Origin: Apis mellifera
Taxonomy: Eukaryota; Arthropoda; Insecta; Hymenoptera; Apidae
Assembly (NCBI RefSeq): GCF_003254395.2
Contig: NC_037638.1
Coordinates: 21,422,202-21,486,201 of the forward strand
Length of the DNA stretch: 64,000 nucleotides
Direction of reading: 5' to 3'
The notes under the pieces were generated by a model. That model saw only the letters and a list, made by a program, of their open reading frames with translations, did not search any database and was not told the origin of the DNA. Below are positions 40,745-51,059 of this stretch, piece by piece. The translations under genes and the position numbers were made by a program. How positions within the stretch are numbered: the stretch's first letter is position 1; each line of letters opens with the position of its first letter.

Positions 40745-43700
40745 AATGTATGTATATTTTAAACGTTAATATACTTCTTGGAGTAAGTAATATCAGTTTT
40801 GAAAGGCTTTCGAAAGAGTCATTAGAAGTTGGGAGGAAATTACTCGTTTAAATTAAGAGAAACGAAAATAGCGAGATATCGCCATGTGTTTAAACGCAGA
40901 TACAAATAAATGTGATATCGATTATATACGTGGAACTCGTGCTAAATGGTTCGGTATTTATTGCGACCATAATGTGTTCACCGTGTACAATGTGTTTTAC
41001 ATTATTTTAATAACCTCGGCTTCATCCGCCGAATAACAGAGAGAATTTATGTAATATTCCCCAGATGCACGAAATTATAAACGTTACGCAATTCTAATTC
41101 AAGCTTTTAAACAACAATGTTATACTCGCCTCTAAACTCTAAACGAACTCCATTTATATATCCTTCTTTTCGCGTAACACGCGATTCAGTTGTGCTTATA
41201 ACTGCACTTGTCTAACGTAACGTTTCACGATACGAATCTTGCATTGAAAAATTTTCAAAAATGCACAACTTCACCTTTTCAAACAAAGCTATCGATATCA
41301 TTTTTCCTTTCTCGACGCATTTCGAAGAGAAATGTGTGGAAAAACAATATTGTGCGCAAATTTATATAATATAAATGGAAGCCACACTCCCTTATTACAC
41401 ATTGATATTCCTCTTTGCAATCATTAAAAGTTAAAAATTTCAAATTGATATCTACTATATCGTTAGAAAGAAAAAAGTATTATAATGCTCGTTTTTTTCT
41501 TTTTAAAGTTTCGCAATGATCCTTAAAAAGAAAAGAAAAAAAGGATTCACGAGAGCGAGGGATTACTCGTTGCTTATTTTTTCATCCATCGCTCGAAGGA
41601 AGCTAAGTTTTTCGCGTGTTTTCGCAGGTGGAAGGTGCTGCAAGTGGCGGTTGACGAGCGTTACAAGTTGCTAAGCGGATTTGGAAAGGATGGCAGCACT
41701 CCGGGTAGCCAGGCTTTCCTCGCGAGCAGCGTGGAACCACCATGGGAGAGAGCCCTCACACCCGCCAAAGTGCCTTACTATATCAAGTAATCGATCTTCC
41801 TTGCACCAATACCTGGCCGATTTAATTTATCGAGGGAGGGAGCCACGGGATCGGGAGGGGGTGGAAAGGGGCGAGATCTTAAACGCAAACAAACGAATAA
41901 TTGATGAGACAATTGTGATTCGGAGGGGAGGAAGAAGTTGGCCGGAATCTCGTCTCGGAGATTTGACGAATATTTAGTCGGTGCTTGCGAATGGATGAAA
42001 CGATAGAAATTCTAATTTAGAATCGACTAGATTTTAGGAAAGCTTAACTCTCGATCGACCTGATTTGAATATTGATCGAATATTGCGATTGGTTGAGATG
42101 TTTTAATCTTTCGAATCGCGTTTATATTGATTGCGGATTATTAAAAGTTACAATTGCAATTTCAATAGAAAATATTATAATTTAATATGGATTGTAGAGA
42201 AATTAACAGATTTTTTTTTTCTAAAAGTAATTTAAAACTCTCGATGTAAAATATTAACTGCCGGTGAAATGTTAAAACTCGGGCTGGGAGGGATTAAACT
42301 TTAGCTTCCATACTTTTCCATAACTGTCATGAGCAGCGAGACAGGTGCGGGAAGAGCAGCGCGGATCGCCATCTTGCGGGTCTCTCTCAATCGAGAGTTA
42401 AAGCCGATTTTGGTTCGCCCCTATATCCGGATCATCGCTGAAGGCCATAGAATCCGATGAATTCGCGAATTCGTCGAACCGTGGATAAATTCTTAAAACC
42501 TAGGCTTGCCTCTCTCGAGAATCCTCCCCAAGAATCGCGGATTTAATAAAGATTAAACAAAGTTCTCTCTTCGAGAAACTTTGCCAACTTGCCCCTTTCT
42601 CGTGTGATCCGTGGCTGTTGCGTGAAAATTTTCATTGAATCTCTTAATCTCTTGGATCTGGGTTTGTCTAATCCCACGTGGTGGACGATTTTGCAGCCAT
42701 CAGTCGGAGACCACCCATTGGGATCATCCGAAAATGATAGAGCTGATGTCCTCGCTGGCGGATCTGAACGAAGTACGATTTTCAGCGTACAGGACCGCCA
42801 TGAAACTGCGCACCGTTCAGAAACGATTGTGCCGTGAGTATTATATTTAATTAATTTGTTTATCGTGTGTGTCTTAATCGTCGTTAATTTTCTCGATTAA
42901 TCACGTGTCCATGCAACGATGACGCATGGCCATCGTCGTCGTTGTTGATGGATTTGATCTTTTGCATGATTCCGTTTTGCTCGGCGAATTCATTCTTTGA
43001 AATATAAAATAATATATTTGCAACCTCCGATATGTTACGATCTATTCATCTTTTATTTATTTTTTACTTTTTGTTTGCAGTGGACATGTTGAGCCTTTCC
43101 ACCGCATTAGAGCAGTTCGATTCGCACGGGCTCCGGGCGCAAAACGACAAACTGATCGACATTCCCGACATGGTGACAGTCTTGACGTCCCTGTACGAAG
43201 TGATAACGGCGGACAACCCGACGCAAGTGTCTGTCCCCTTGTGCATCGATTTGGCCATCAATTGGCTCCTCAACGTGTACGATAGGTGAGCACGATTGTT
43301 CGCAATTAGATAAATCATAATGTTGCTTTAATATCCGTTTGACGAAATATCGATCGAAATCGTTGATTAGTAAATTATCGTTGTCGTATTTCAGTCAACG
43401 GACCGGTCAGATTCGCGTGCTTTCCTTCAAAGTTGGTTTGGTCCTGTTGTGCAAGGGTCATTTGGAAGAAAAATATCGATGTGAGTATTATTCCATTCTC
43501 TTGTAATATCTCTTTTGGAAAAGCGTGTGTAAAGCGTGCGTGTAACGGAAATTCCAGATCTATTCCGGCTGATCGCTGATCCAAACAGATTGGTGGATCA
43601 ACGAAAGCTCGGTTTATTGTTGCACGACTGCATCCAAGTGCCGAGGCAGTTGGGAGAAGTGGCGGCGTTTGGCGGGTCGAACATCGAGCCGAGCGTTCGC

Positions 43701-46488
43701 AGCTGTTTCGAGAAGGCTGGAAAAGACAAAAATGAAATAGAAGCGGTTCACTTTTTGAGCTGGTTGCAACAAGAGCCCCAGAGTATGGTCTGGCTGCCTG
43801 TGCTTCATAGACTCTCCGCCGCGGAGAGCGCAAAGCATCAAGCGAAATGTAACATATGCAAGGAGTATCCCATTATTGGATTCAGGTATTTATTTATTTA
43901 TTGTGCTTTTGCATTCTACTCTCGTCGAACGATCAAACAGATTTAAAGAAACAATTACGAGTTAAATTTTCAATATTTCACAACTCTACAAATTTTGTGC
44001 AGGTATCGTTGCTTGAAATGCTTCAATTTCGACATGTGCCAGAACTGTTTCTTCTCAGGCAGGAAAGCGAAGAACCACAAGTTGACTCATCCGATGCAAG
44101 AATATTGCACCGCGGTAAAACTTTACGCTTCGTTTATACGTTATATTATACGTCCTCTCTTTATACGTCCCCTTCCGCGATACGAAACAATAACGCTCGT
44201 TTATTTCGTAGACCACATCTGGCGAGGACGTGCGCGACTTTACGAGGGCGCTTCGGAATAAATTCAAGTCGAAGAGATACTTCAAGAAGCATCCAAGGGT
44301 CGGTTATCTGCCGGTGCAGACCGTTTTGGAGGGAGACGCGTTGGAAAGCCCTGCGCCGTCGCCGCAGCACAGCTCCCTCAGCCAGGACATGCACTCCCGG
44401 CTGGAGATGTACGCATCCCGGTTGGCGGAGGTCGAGCTGTCGCGCACAAGGAGCAACTCGACGCCGGACAGCGATGACGAGCATCAGCTGATCGCCCATT
44501 ATTGCCAGAGCTTGAACGGCGGCGACAACGTGAACGTGCCGAGAAGCCCGGTGCAGGTGATGGCCGCGATCGATGCCGAGCAAAGAGAGGAGCTCGAAGC
44601 GATGATACGCGAGCTGGAGGAAGAGAACGCGACACTCCAAGCGGAATACGAACGATTGCGCTCGAAACAGACGCCGGGCTCGACGCCGGAAGACGGGCAT
44701 GGCAACCGACAGCCTGACTGCGACATGATCGCCGAGGCGAAATTGTTGAGACAGCACAAGGGTAGATTAGAGGCGCGCATGCAAATACTGGAGGATCATA
44801 ATCGTCAACTGGAGGCTCAATTGCAGAGACTCAGACAACTTTTGGACGAGGTGCGTTTAAGTTGCAAAGTTGACTTTGATAGTTGTCTCTGATAGTAGTC
44901 GTGTAACGTGAAATTTATATCATGATAGGTTTATAGATAGGGTAAAAGCTTCTTTAAAGCTCTCTTTAAAGCTCTCTTTAGTTAGGAAGTATTCTTAAAT
45001 TTCAACGTATTTTATTACACAGAGTTTGCAGCATTATAAATGATTGATTATTTTTCTTCCATTTGTTCTTTTGCAGCCAAATGCTTCCTCGCCATCGAAG
45101 ACGGGCACGTTACAAACGCGAAGCGTTACAGCATCTCAATTGGCAACTGATTCGCCTGCTAAAATGAACGGACATTATCACGATTCCCCAGGTAAAATAA
45201 AAAACAATATTATTGTGTTATTATTATTAATTACTTTATTACTCGTAGAAGTGGTGAAATCAGCATCATCATTTACGCAAATAACTTATTTAAATCTGTA
45301 ATTTTTTGCAGTTTGTTATTTAATTTAAAAATATTCTTTACTCGTAAATTAAATCTTTTCGTATTCCATAAATGGAGTTTAAATGATTCACAATGCTGGC
45401 GCATACGCCTCGGAGTCATATTCATTATTCAAAATAAGTGGGCGCAGGGTATTTCTGACGCTATTAAAATACTAACTGCATATTAATGAGCGTTTCACAA
45501 AGTGCCAAAGAGATTAGCATAAAGCTTATTGGTATGGGTATATGAACGTAGGTGGTGGAGGTTCGAACGAGGGAAGAGTGAGCAGTTTAGAGAGGCCACC
45601 ACCGCCACCGCATTCTCACAGTGTTGCCCACAACGTGGGCAATCTCTTGCACATGGCAGGTTCGTTCTATTCTTCGTGTGTCAATCACAGTATGATTATT
45701 TTTTATATGTAGCGTAATCAAAAATTACAAAAAAAAAAAATCTGCTATGTCGAACGTTTCTTATGCACGATCTCATTTCTGCTTAACAATAACCATGCTT
45801 TCCTGTTTTTCACGCCACAGAATGGATGTAAGGTGAGACTATCAATGCTTCTTTTCCCGCTCATTCTTTTTTATACGCATTGTCCCTTGAAATACATCTA
45901 ATCTTATTCGATGGAAAATCGTTTGTGGCTTAATATTAATGTACATTCGCTAATATGATGAAATTTAATATCTGATTGTATTTAAATGTATAGGGTGAAA
46001 AAAAAATATAATAAGAAGTTAAACGTTTGATATCAATAGAGATATATAATTTCACATCTTCAAAAATGATAGAAATATTCGATTCATCTTCTCAACATTC
46101 CACCCTATACATTATCCCTATTTATATTTTATCTTTTTTATCTGCTCTTTTTTGTCGCTTCTCCATGTCTACGATCACAAACTCAAATATCTATCCGCCA
46201 GGCAATGTTTCCATCAATCATCAATGTATTTGTACCTGCATGTGATGGATCGATACGTATAAATGTTTAAATATGAATTGATAATGTTTTTATGAAGGAA
46301 AGGTGATGTTCAATATTATAAATATCAAAAAAGAGGAATAGAAATTCAATTCAGAACAAAAAACTAAATTGAAATATTCTCTTTTAGGAGACTTAGGGAA
46401 AGCAGTGGGTGAACTGGTGACGGTGATGACCAGTGAGGACTTGTCGAAAACGAACGGACAAAGGGCACCACCACCGGCTTTCAAATAA
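13813..46488 (+). CDS. Dys: Dystrophin, short isoform (spliced gene model, 12 coding exons)
   Basis: Dystrophin links cortical actin to the dystroglycan complex at the muscle membrane and synapse. Exons: 13813-14028, 40069-40328, 41628-41786, 42697-42833, 43081-43285, 43395-43480, 43558-43885, 44003-44114, 44212-44850, 45077-45191, 45552-45659, 46388-46488. All introns are GT-AG and all phases agree; the joined length is 2466 nt, 821 residues plus stop. Domain order: unique Glu-rich N-terminus (1-72), last spectrin repeat (about 73-180), WW (about 195-225, W198 and W220), EF-hand-like helices (about 226-440), ZZ finger (C452, C455, C467, C470, C476, C479, H489, H493), syntrophin-binding region (about 560-610), coiled coils (about 622-650 and 674-714). 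It lacks the actin-binding CH pair and most of the rod, like the short Dp isoforms of vertebrates and Drosophila. The eleven 3' exons are certain. The first exon is inferred from its open frame, donor, phase match and upstream CpG-rich DNA. Longer isoforms presumably enter at 40069 from exons outside the window. Confidence 0.8.
14756..14765 (+). promoter_or_regulatory. MEF2-type site downstream of the short-isoform dystrophin exon
   Basis: CTAAAAATAG lies 730 bp after the candidate first exon, with a near match CAAAAATAG 30 bp upstream of it. Function is inferred only from motif and position. Confidence 0.35.
15381..15401. repeat. GATA microsatellite
   Basis: Five tandem GATA units, continuing imperfectly on both sides. 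Confidence 0.9.
23936..23957. repeat. GA microsatellite
   Basis: A (GA)n run at the edge of a purine-rich stretch. Confidence 0.85.
24234..24306. repeat. Homopurine tract
   Basis: About 70 bases are almost entirely A and G on the + strand, interrupted by a single C. Confidence 0.85.
26577..26745 (+). repeat. Diverged dispersed module, copy A
   Basis: This segment aligns, with gaps, to 27768-27970. Shared blocks in the same order are GTAATTAACACC, GTCGCCGTTG/GTCGTCGTTG, GGAAAC, GCGGAAATTGC/ACGGAAATTGC, the CCGTTTCTCCGACT/CCGTCTCGCCGACT block, and TAATCCGATT. Conserved spacing indicates common descent. The family is unknown to me. Confidence 0.7.
27768..27970 (+). repeat. Diverged dispersed module, copy B
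   Basis: Partner of the segment at 26577-26745, in the same orientation and 1.2 kb downstream. It is longer because a CT-rich microsatellite (about 27855-27900) has grown in its middle. Confidence 0.7.
28452..28481 (+). repeat. Mariner 5' terminal inverted repeat
   Basis: This 30-bp repeat is identical, on the opposite strand, to 29354-29383. The TA target duplication is at 28450-28451 on this side. Confidence 0.95.
28482..29309 (+). pseudogene. Broken mariner transposase
   Basis: This is a remnant of a mariner DDD transposase. The start codon and first DNA-binding helices are deleted. The second helix-turn-helix region and the family motif W-V-P-H-E-L are present near 28630. At 28751-28753 a TGA interrupts the frame where the family has Trp after G-D-E-K. 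Near 29018-29026 a small deletion shifts the frame within the H-H-D-x-A motif. The frame then continues to Y-S-P-D-L-A-P-S-D-Y (the third catalytic Asp region) and to a normal end at 29307-29309. No active enzyme can be made. Confidence 0.93.
29354..29383 (-). repeat. Mariner 3' terminal inverted repeat
   Basis: This is the 30-bp inverse partner of 28452-28481, followed by the TA duplication at 29384-29385. Perfect identity of the two ends suggests a fairly recent insertion or continued selection for mobility in trans. Confidence 0.95.
34553..34573. repeat. ATT microsatellite
   Basis: Seven tandem ATT units. Confidence 0.9.
35069..35099. repeat. GGA microsatellite
   Basis: About ten tandem GGA units in a GC-rich patch. 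Confidence 0.9.
36464..37065. repeat. Tandem triplication, unit about 190-205 bp
   Basis: Three copies start with AAAATGTGAAATAATAGTAA at about 36465, 36654 and 36858. They run through an AATC-rich centre to GGAGAACT. The second and third copies are closer to each other than to the first, which suggests two successive duplications. Confidence 0.9.
40069..40328 (+). CDS. Dys: Dystrophin exon: last spectrin repeat
   Basis: The acceptor is TTTCGCAG and the donor CAG|GTACGC; phase 0 in, 2 out. It encodes residues 73-159 of the short isoform. The segment ending LEDLNTR, continued by W-K-V-L-Q-V-A-V in the next exon, is the hallmark end of the C-terminal-most spectrin repeat of dystrophin and utrophin. 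The I-x-G-x-W turn (Ile-Gln-Gly-Gly-Trp) is also conserved. This is the first exon in the window that every dystrophin isoform should share. Confidence 0.92.
40329..41627 (+). other. Dys: Dystrophin intron, spectrin repeat to WW exon
   Basis: AT-rich, with an AT microsatellite. No conserved block was noticed. Confidence 0.9.
40707..40740. repeat. AT microsatellite in a dystrophin intron
   Basis: (AT)n of about 17 units between the spectrin-repeat and WW exons. Confidence 0.92.
41628..41786 (+). CDS. Dys: Dystrophin exon: end of spectrin repeat and start of WW domain
   Basis: The acceptor is TTCGCAG and the donor ATCAA|GTAATC; phase 2 in, 2 out; residues 159-211. It begins with the conserved W-K-V-L-Q-V-A-V and reaches the WW segment P-W-E-R-A, with K-V-P-Y-Y-I-N split over the intron. 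The WW domain and adjacent EF hands form the dystroglycan-binding surface. The linker between the repeat and the WW domain is slightly longer than in vertebrates and rich in Gly and Ser. Confidence 0.95.
41787..42696 (+). other. Dys: Dystrophin intron within the WW domain
   Basis: It splits the WW domain between its two tryptophans. Nothing else was recognised in it. Confidence 0.9.
42697..42833 (+). CDS. Dys: Dystrophin exon: WW domain end and first EF-like helices
   Basis: The acceptor is TTTTGCAG and the donor GCC|GTGAGT; phase 2 in, 1 out; residues 212-257. It contains the second WW tryptophan in T-H-W-D-H-P-K-M, then L-A-D-L-N-E-V-R-F-S-A-Y-R-T-A-M-K-L-R, which is near-invariant in dystrophins. 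It begins the EF-hand-like region that braces the WW domain. Confidence 0.96.
43081..43285 (+). CDS. Dys: Dystrophin exon: EF-hand-like region, first half
   Basis: The acceptor is TTTGCAG and the donor GATAG|GTGAGC; phase 1 in, 2 out; residues 258-325. It starts L-D-M-L-S-L-S-T-A-L and ends V-P-L-C-I-D-L-A-I-N-W-L-L-N-V-Y-D, the conserved cysteine-rich-region helix of dystrophin, utrophin and dystrobrevin. The EF hands of this family do not have full calcium-binding loops, and none is seen here. Confidence 0.96.
43395..43480 (+). CDS. Dys: Dystrophin exon: EF-hand-like region, middle
   Basis: The acceptor is ATTTCAG and the donor CGAT|GTGAGT; phase 2 in, 1 out; residues 326-354. It encodes R-T-G-Q-I-R-V-L-S-F-K and L-C-K-G-H-L-E-E-K-Y-R, a close match to the dystrophin second EF-like hand. 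The length of 86 nt and the strong donor leave little doubt. Confidence 0.95.
43558..43885 (+). CDS. Dys: Dystrophin exon: second EF-hand pair and first ZZ cysteines
   Basis: The acceptor is AATTCCAG and the donor TTCAG|GTATTT; phase 1 in, 2 out; residues 355-463. It contains G-L-L-L-H-D-C-I-Q-V-P-R-Q-L-G-E-V, F-G-G-S-N-I-E-P-S-V-R-S-C-F and E-P-Q-S-M-V-W-L-P-V-L-H-R. These are among the most conserved stretches of the family. It ends with the first CxxC of the ZZ zinc finger (C452, C455). Confidence 0.97.
44003..44114 (+). CDS. Dys: Dystrophin exon: ZZ zinc finger core
   Basis: The acceptor is TTTGTGCAG and the donor ACCGCG|GTAAAA; phase 2 in, 0 out; residues 464-501. It supplies C467, C470, C476 and C479 and the histidine pair H489 and H493, completing the two-zinc ZZ fold that contributes to dystroglycan binding. 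It closes with E-Y-C-T-A. Vertebrates have Pro at the last position, so the Ala is a mild difference at the splice junction. Confidence 0.96.
44212..44850 (+). CDS. Dys: Dystrophin exon: post-ZZ segment, syntrophin-binding region and coiled coils
   Basis: The acceptor is TTTCGTAG and the donor GACGAG|GTGCGT; phase 0 both sides; residues 502-714. It opens T-T-S-G-E-D-V-R-D-F and continues to H-P-R-V-G-Y-L-P-V-Q-T-V-L-E-G-D, as in all dystrophins. A Ser/Pro-rich stretch (about 555-610) corresponds to the syntrophin-binding region. Two heptad-rich helices follow, at about 622-650 and 674-714, the coiled coils that pair with dystrobrevin. Vertebrates split this region over many exons; here it is one. 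The long antisense open frame over it is a shadow. Confidence 0.96.
45077..45191 (+). CDS. Dys: Dystrophin exon: C-terminal tail, Ser/Thr-rich
   Basis: The acceptor is TTTTGCAG and the donor CCCCAG|GTAAAA; phase 0 in, 1 out; residues 715-752. It is a low-complexity Ser, Thr and Pro tail. It is accepted because both splice sites are good, the phases match its neighbours, and the next exon resumes the conserved C-terminus. Confidence 0.88.
45552..45659 (+). CDS. Dys: Dystrophin exon: conserved C-terminal tail
   Basis: The acceptor is AACGTAG and the donor GGCAG|GTTCGT, a weaker form. Phase 1 in, 1 out; residues 753-788. It contains a Pro/His run and H-N-V-G-N-L-L-H-M-A, the conserved element near the end of dystrophins. 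The weak donor may allow alternative splicing to a micro-exon at 45821. Confidence 0.88.
45660..46387 (+). other. Dys: Dystrophin last intron
   Basis: AT-rich. It contains a possible 12-nt micro-exon at 45821-45832, discussed in the findings. Confidence 0.88.
46388..46488 (+). CDS. Dys: Dystrophin terminal coding exon
   Basis: The acceptor is CTTTTAG; phase 1 in. It encodes G-D-L-G-K-A-V-G-E-L-V-T-V-M-T and then a short Pro-rich end P-P-P-A-F-K before TAA at 46486-46488. The G-K-A-V-x-x-L-V-x-V-M-T string is conserved from insects to vertebrates at the dystrophin C-terminus. Confidence 0.93.
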
Positions 46489-47700
46489 CGATTATTATCA
46501 CTATTCTAATCGAGGATTTTGCCTTGCGTTTCAACGATATCGATGAGAACGAACGACAAGGGAAAAAAAGAGAGACCGACTCGATTGGTCACGCACATAT
46601 ACATAATACACGCACGCGAGATCCACGAACTTTTAAATGTTTTAAATCAATGACCAATGCATGGCTCTGAACGCATATCAAAAAGGGGGAAAATAAAATA
46701 TCATGCAAAAATGCAGGGTCAGGGTTAGCTGCCATAGTGGTTTTGGGTATTTTATAAGTTTTGATATATACAATTGTATAGCTAAATTATATTGACTAAA
46801 ATGATTATGGTTTGGCTTTGGCGGCGCCCTGAGTAACTTTATTACATATTTGACACGTCATATCATTGAGAAGGAATAATCGTATCAGAAAATAAAGGGC
46901 AAGAGGAGAAAAAGTTGTTATATATGCTTACTTAGTTGAAGTAAAAACAGAAAAATTATTATGGAAGTGATGAAATAAAGATGATGGTGAAATGTAACGA
47001 TTATAAGAAAATTAAACGAACGGAAATATCATTAACAATGCATGCAAAAGCAATGTATTAAATCACGTACTCTATTCTAGATCGTAGATTACATTTACAT
47101 ACCCATTCTGTTCACTGCCACGGGCTCTTCCTTGACATTAAATAACATACACGTTGTACATGTTATGCGATTTTAGATGACACGTTAAAAAAAAAAAAAA
47201 GAAAAAGAAGCGAAGAGAGAAATTAAGAAAGAAGGAAGAGAGCAGAGGGTATGATAATACCTGGTATCTTCCCGTACTTCTGCAAATACGGAACTTTACA
47301 TCGATACACGATGATACACCGTTACGTTACACGATACACACACGTACATGCATATCATACATATACATATACATATATAAATAAATGAATGAAATATATA
47401 TATGCATATGCATATATATATCTATATATATATATATACATGAAACAACACACGTTACAAACACGTACACGCTGAGGACTTTTTGTAATCAATAATAAAG
47501 GCGAAGCAATGTGCATTATGACTTTCAAATTTATTTTTTATCCGGTTACGATCGTTTTTTCATATTTTTTAATGAATTTTAGATGGCAATGTCTCTTATT
47601 TAAGCCTGCCGGATGTTACTTATATTTAAGAGTATATCGATAAGCATCTAATTTACAAACTGTAGGCTGTATTCTGATATGTAATAAAGTTGTCTAGAAA
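46489..47700 (+). other. Dys: Dystrophin 3' UTR with two poly(A) signals
   Basis: This is noncoding sequence after the dystrophin stop. AATAAA occurs at 47494-47499 and again at 47683-47688, each followed by a T-rich stretch, so cleavage is likely near 47.52 or 47.71 kb. It includes TA-rich microsatellites at about 47.36-47.44 kb. No recognisable open reading frame is present. The boundary is inferred, not seen. Confidence 0.55.
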
Positions 47701-50700
47701 ATAATCCTCTCGTTTTCTATTATTCTAAAAAATCGCTTTTGCGTCCAAATATAAATGTTTTTTTAATCGTGAATAGAAGTTTCTCGTTGAAAATTAATAA
47801 ATGTAAATAAAATAGAACGAGATAAAAGAAATTAAAAAATAAACGAAGACGATAAATTTCAAACATTTTGATAACCAAACTCGAAAACTTGAAATAAGGA
47901 AAATTAATTATTGGCAGATTGATCGATGAATACTCGAGATACCGAATTTCTTTGCCGACAGACCATCCGGATCGCAAGGACGTTACCTTGACTGGTTTCC
48001 ATTCGATCCGGTTTTAATCATCCTTCGAAGGAAACCGTAAGTGAATCGACAAGAAAGAAAGGATCGAATGGTCAGACATGATTGCACTCGATATGCGTGA
48101 CGCTGCGGTAAAGTAAAATCGAAAGATGATGCTGAAAAATAATGGAAAAAATATATAATATATCGTATCTTATCGCCCACGGATCTACAGAAAAAAAATA
48201 AATATCTATATCTCTGTTGAATCATTATTTTAATAAAAATACAATGCTCGATATACTCGTAAACTAAAAAGAAAAATAAAAAAAAAATTCTCTTGAATCG
48301 AATTCCAGTAGTATCATCAAGATTTTCCACGTAGATTGCATCGTTCCAATATTTATGCTTATTCGACAAATACCCGAAGTCTAACGAAATACGTATCGTG
48401 TTAAAAAAAGAATCAAATCGTCGAAAGGAAGAAATATAATTCTGTGTGGATATTTATTTCATCTGCCTCTGTCCCTCTCGACGTTCGAAAAAGAAAAAGA
48501 TGATTTTCGAAAAGAAAAAGAAAAATGAATAAAGATTAAAGGATCTGCGTGATCTTTTTAAAAAAATACCTTTGAAAAAAAATTACACGTAATCGTAATA
48601 TTTGTTTTCTCGGATAAAGGCGAGAAACTAATAGAAATAAAATAGCGGTTTCGTCGGGAAAATTGCACGGTGAGCCGCGCAAAGTTACGCTCGTCAAATT
48701 AACGAGTACATATTCCTGAAACACGCGAGGGGAGGTCTTTGCACTTAACACTGGTTCGCGTGCGGCTAACGTGTGCACGCAACGCGTGTTGTTGGCGCAC
48801 ACACGCACTTACACACGAGCCAAGATGCACTCTCAGGTAATGGCATAGATGGCCTCGACCTTGGTGCATCGCTCGACTGCACTGTGTATCGTCCCACGCA
48901 GTGGCGTAACATCCAGGTGAGACTCGAATCTTTCGCCCGGCTCTCGCGCTTCTTCTCACGAAGAAGCGCATTATTCCAGTCCTTTCGTTCGCAATTATAA
49001 CGGAATTCACTTCGTAATATCTTCGAATTTCATGGAAATTTCAATTTCGTTTTATCACGCGTTTTTTTTTAGGATAATTTAAAATAAATAGATTCAATTT
49101 GTTTCACCGATTTGTAGAAATAATAAAAAAAATGGAAATTTTATTACTTGGAATTATTTATTCGTACATTTTCTTTCTTTCTTTTTTTTTTATTTTAATT
49201 CGCGATAAATTTAATTTCGAAAGATGTTGGCAAACCACTTAACGAAGAAATTCTGCGGGCTCATGATGCCTGTGTAAATCATACGTTAGCCGGTCTTCGA
49301 GTACAGTCGATTGAGTCATCGATACGTGACACGTATACGAAAATACGTAAGCAGAAAATTTAGTGTACGTTAAGATCGGAGAAGGTCGAGCGTAACTGTT
49401 CCCTATTATGGCACGTTTTCATTGCATACCGATTACCGAATGAAACGCATAACGTTTAATCTTGTACAAAATCAATTTTCGCGTTTTCGTAATCGTTTCA
49501 TCTTGTGAAGAAGAAGAAAAAAGTAACAAATTTCCATTTGTTGAAAATAGGAAAATAATATTCAGATAATCGTTAACGATTTTTCTTCCAAAGATTATAT
49601 TTCTATATTTAAAGAAAGGATAAAATTTAGCAACGCGATGATTTGTATTTGGTATTTCTTGCAAAAATTTCATGGAGGAGAACGTTGTTAAGTTAAATTC
49701 CATGCATTCCTTCTGTTACAGCAATGCTTTTCTCACGGGCCACTGAATGTCCTTAGAATACAGTGGAGATGCAAGTAAAGCGATGCACGATCACGATGTA
49801 CGATGTATAATTTATAGAAGAGATATATAGGACGGACGGTTTATAACATCTTAACAAATATATTCAAAAATCAACTTCTAGTTTGGATAAAGAAAACATT
49901 AAAAAATTATGTAAATAATTCAAACGAAAAAAGAATTTAAAACAGACAATCTAATCATTGCTTGATATTATTTGCATAGATATAATAATTACGCGCAATA
50001 ATTATGCAATATAATAATCGTAGAACGAAATTTATATATTCGTTCGATTTATTGCGAAAAGGTACTTGTATCTCTTGATGTATTTTTTTTTTTTTTTTAT
50101 AATATTTCTAAGGAAGGAAAGGAATTTGTCTTAAAAACGGGACAAATGGATTCAATTACGATTTATTGAAAAATAGAAATAAAATACAGGCATAAAAATT
50201 TCTTTGTTATTCTATTGCCAGTTCCGTTTCCAGAACGAGTTCTCGACGCAACGTCTTAAAGCAACAGAGGGGCTTGAGAAAGTGGTCAGGATGAAGGTAG
50301 TACGAAGGATTCTATACAATCTATATTCATCGTAGGTTCTACGACTTAGCTGGCATTCTTTCGCTTTATAAAAATTTCTATATCCTGTTTTATAAAGTAC
50401 GATATTTTATCTTTACAATACAATAATGGAAAAAGAATCATCATAAAATATTGAAATAAATGATTTCAATAATAAATAAATAATGGTTTATAAGTCTTGA
50501 AACGTCTAAAAACGAAGACGTGAAACGCTATCGCGGAGAAAATAAATTTTTCTTCAGTGATTAGTGGCATCGTAAGATAAGATTTTTTTTTGATACTTTC
50601 GAGTTACAAGGAGTGCCATTCGAAGAATTTGTCGGTCTATATCCGAAGTTAACATCACTGTTGCGCGTAAATCAATCAAACGCTAATAATGCGACAAAAA

Positions 50701-51059
50701 ATTAAGAAAGAAATGTTTGTAAAAAAATGAAACTTGTTTATTTATGTACAATTTTTAAAACTAATATCGATCGTTTCGATTAGAATTTCTCATTAATTTT
50801 TTTCAACGTCCAACGCCATTCGTATTTAAATTTTATTTTTTATTATTAAATTTTTTGCTACATTAAAATCTTATAACTAAAAAAAAGTTATAATTAAAAA
50901 AAAAAGTTATTATTCGATGAAATATCGTTTTTCTCCAAATATTGTTATTTTTACGGAGCGCCATTCGTCGTAAAATATTAAAAAAAATGCTTATACAAAT
51001 TAAAACATAATCGATATTATTTTTTATATAGCAGAACTATACCTTCCAGATTCGCTGAT
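47701..51059. other. Intergenic region between dystrophin and Chd64
   Basis: Mostly AT-rich. A GC-richer island at about 48.64-49.00 kb and short splice-flanked open segments at 49722-49774 and 50234-50296 are unexplained. No recognised gene. Confidence 0.6.

Noticed and set aside
43856..44491. A 211-codon plus-strand frame overlapping the ZZ exons
   Set aside because: It is a shifted frame running through two exons and an intron of dystrophin.
44161..44757. A 198-codon minus-strand frame over the dystrophin coiled-coil exon
   Set aside because: It is the antisense shadow of a confidently identified exon; composition follows from dystrophin codons.
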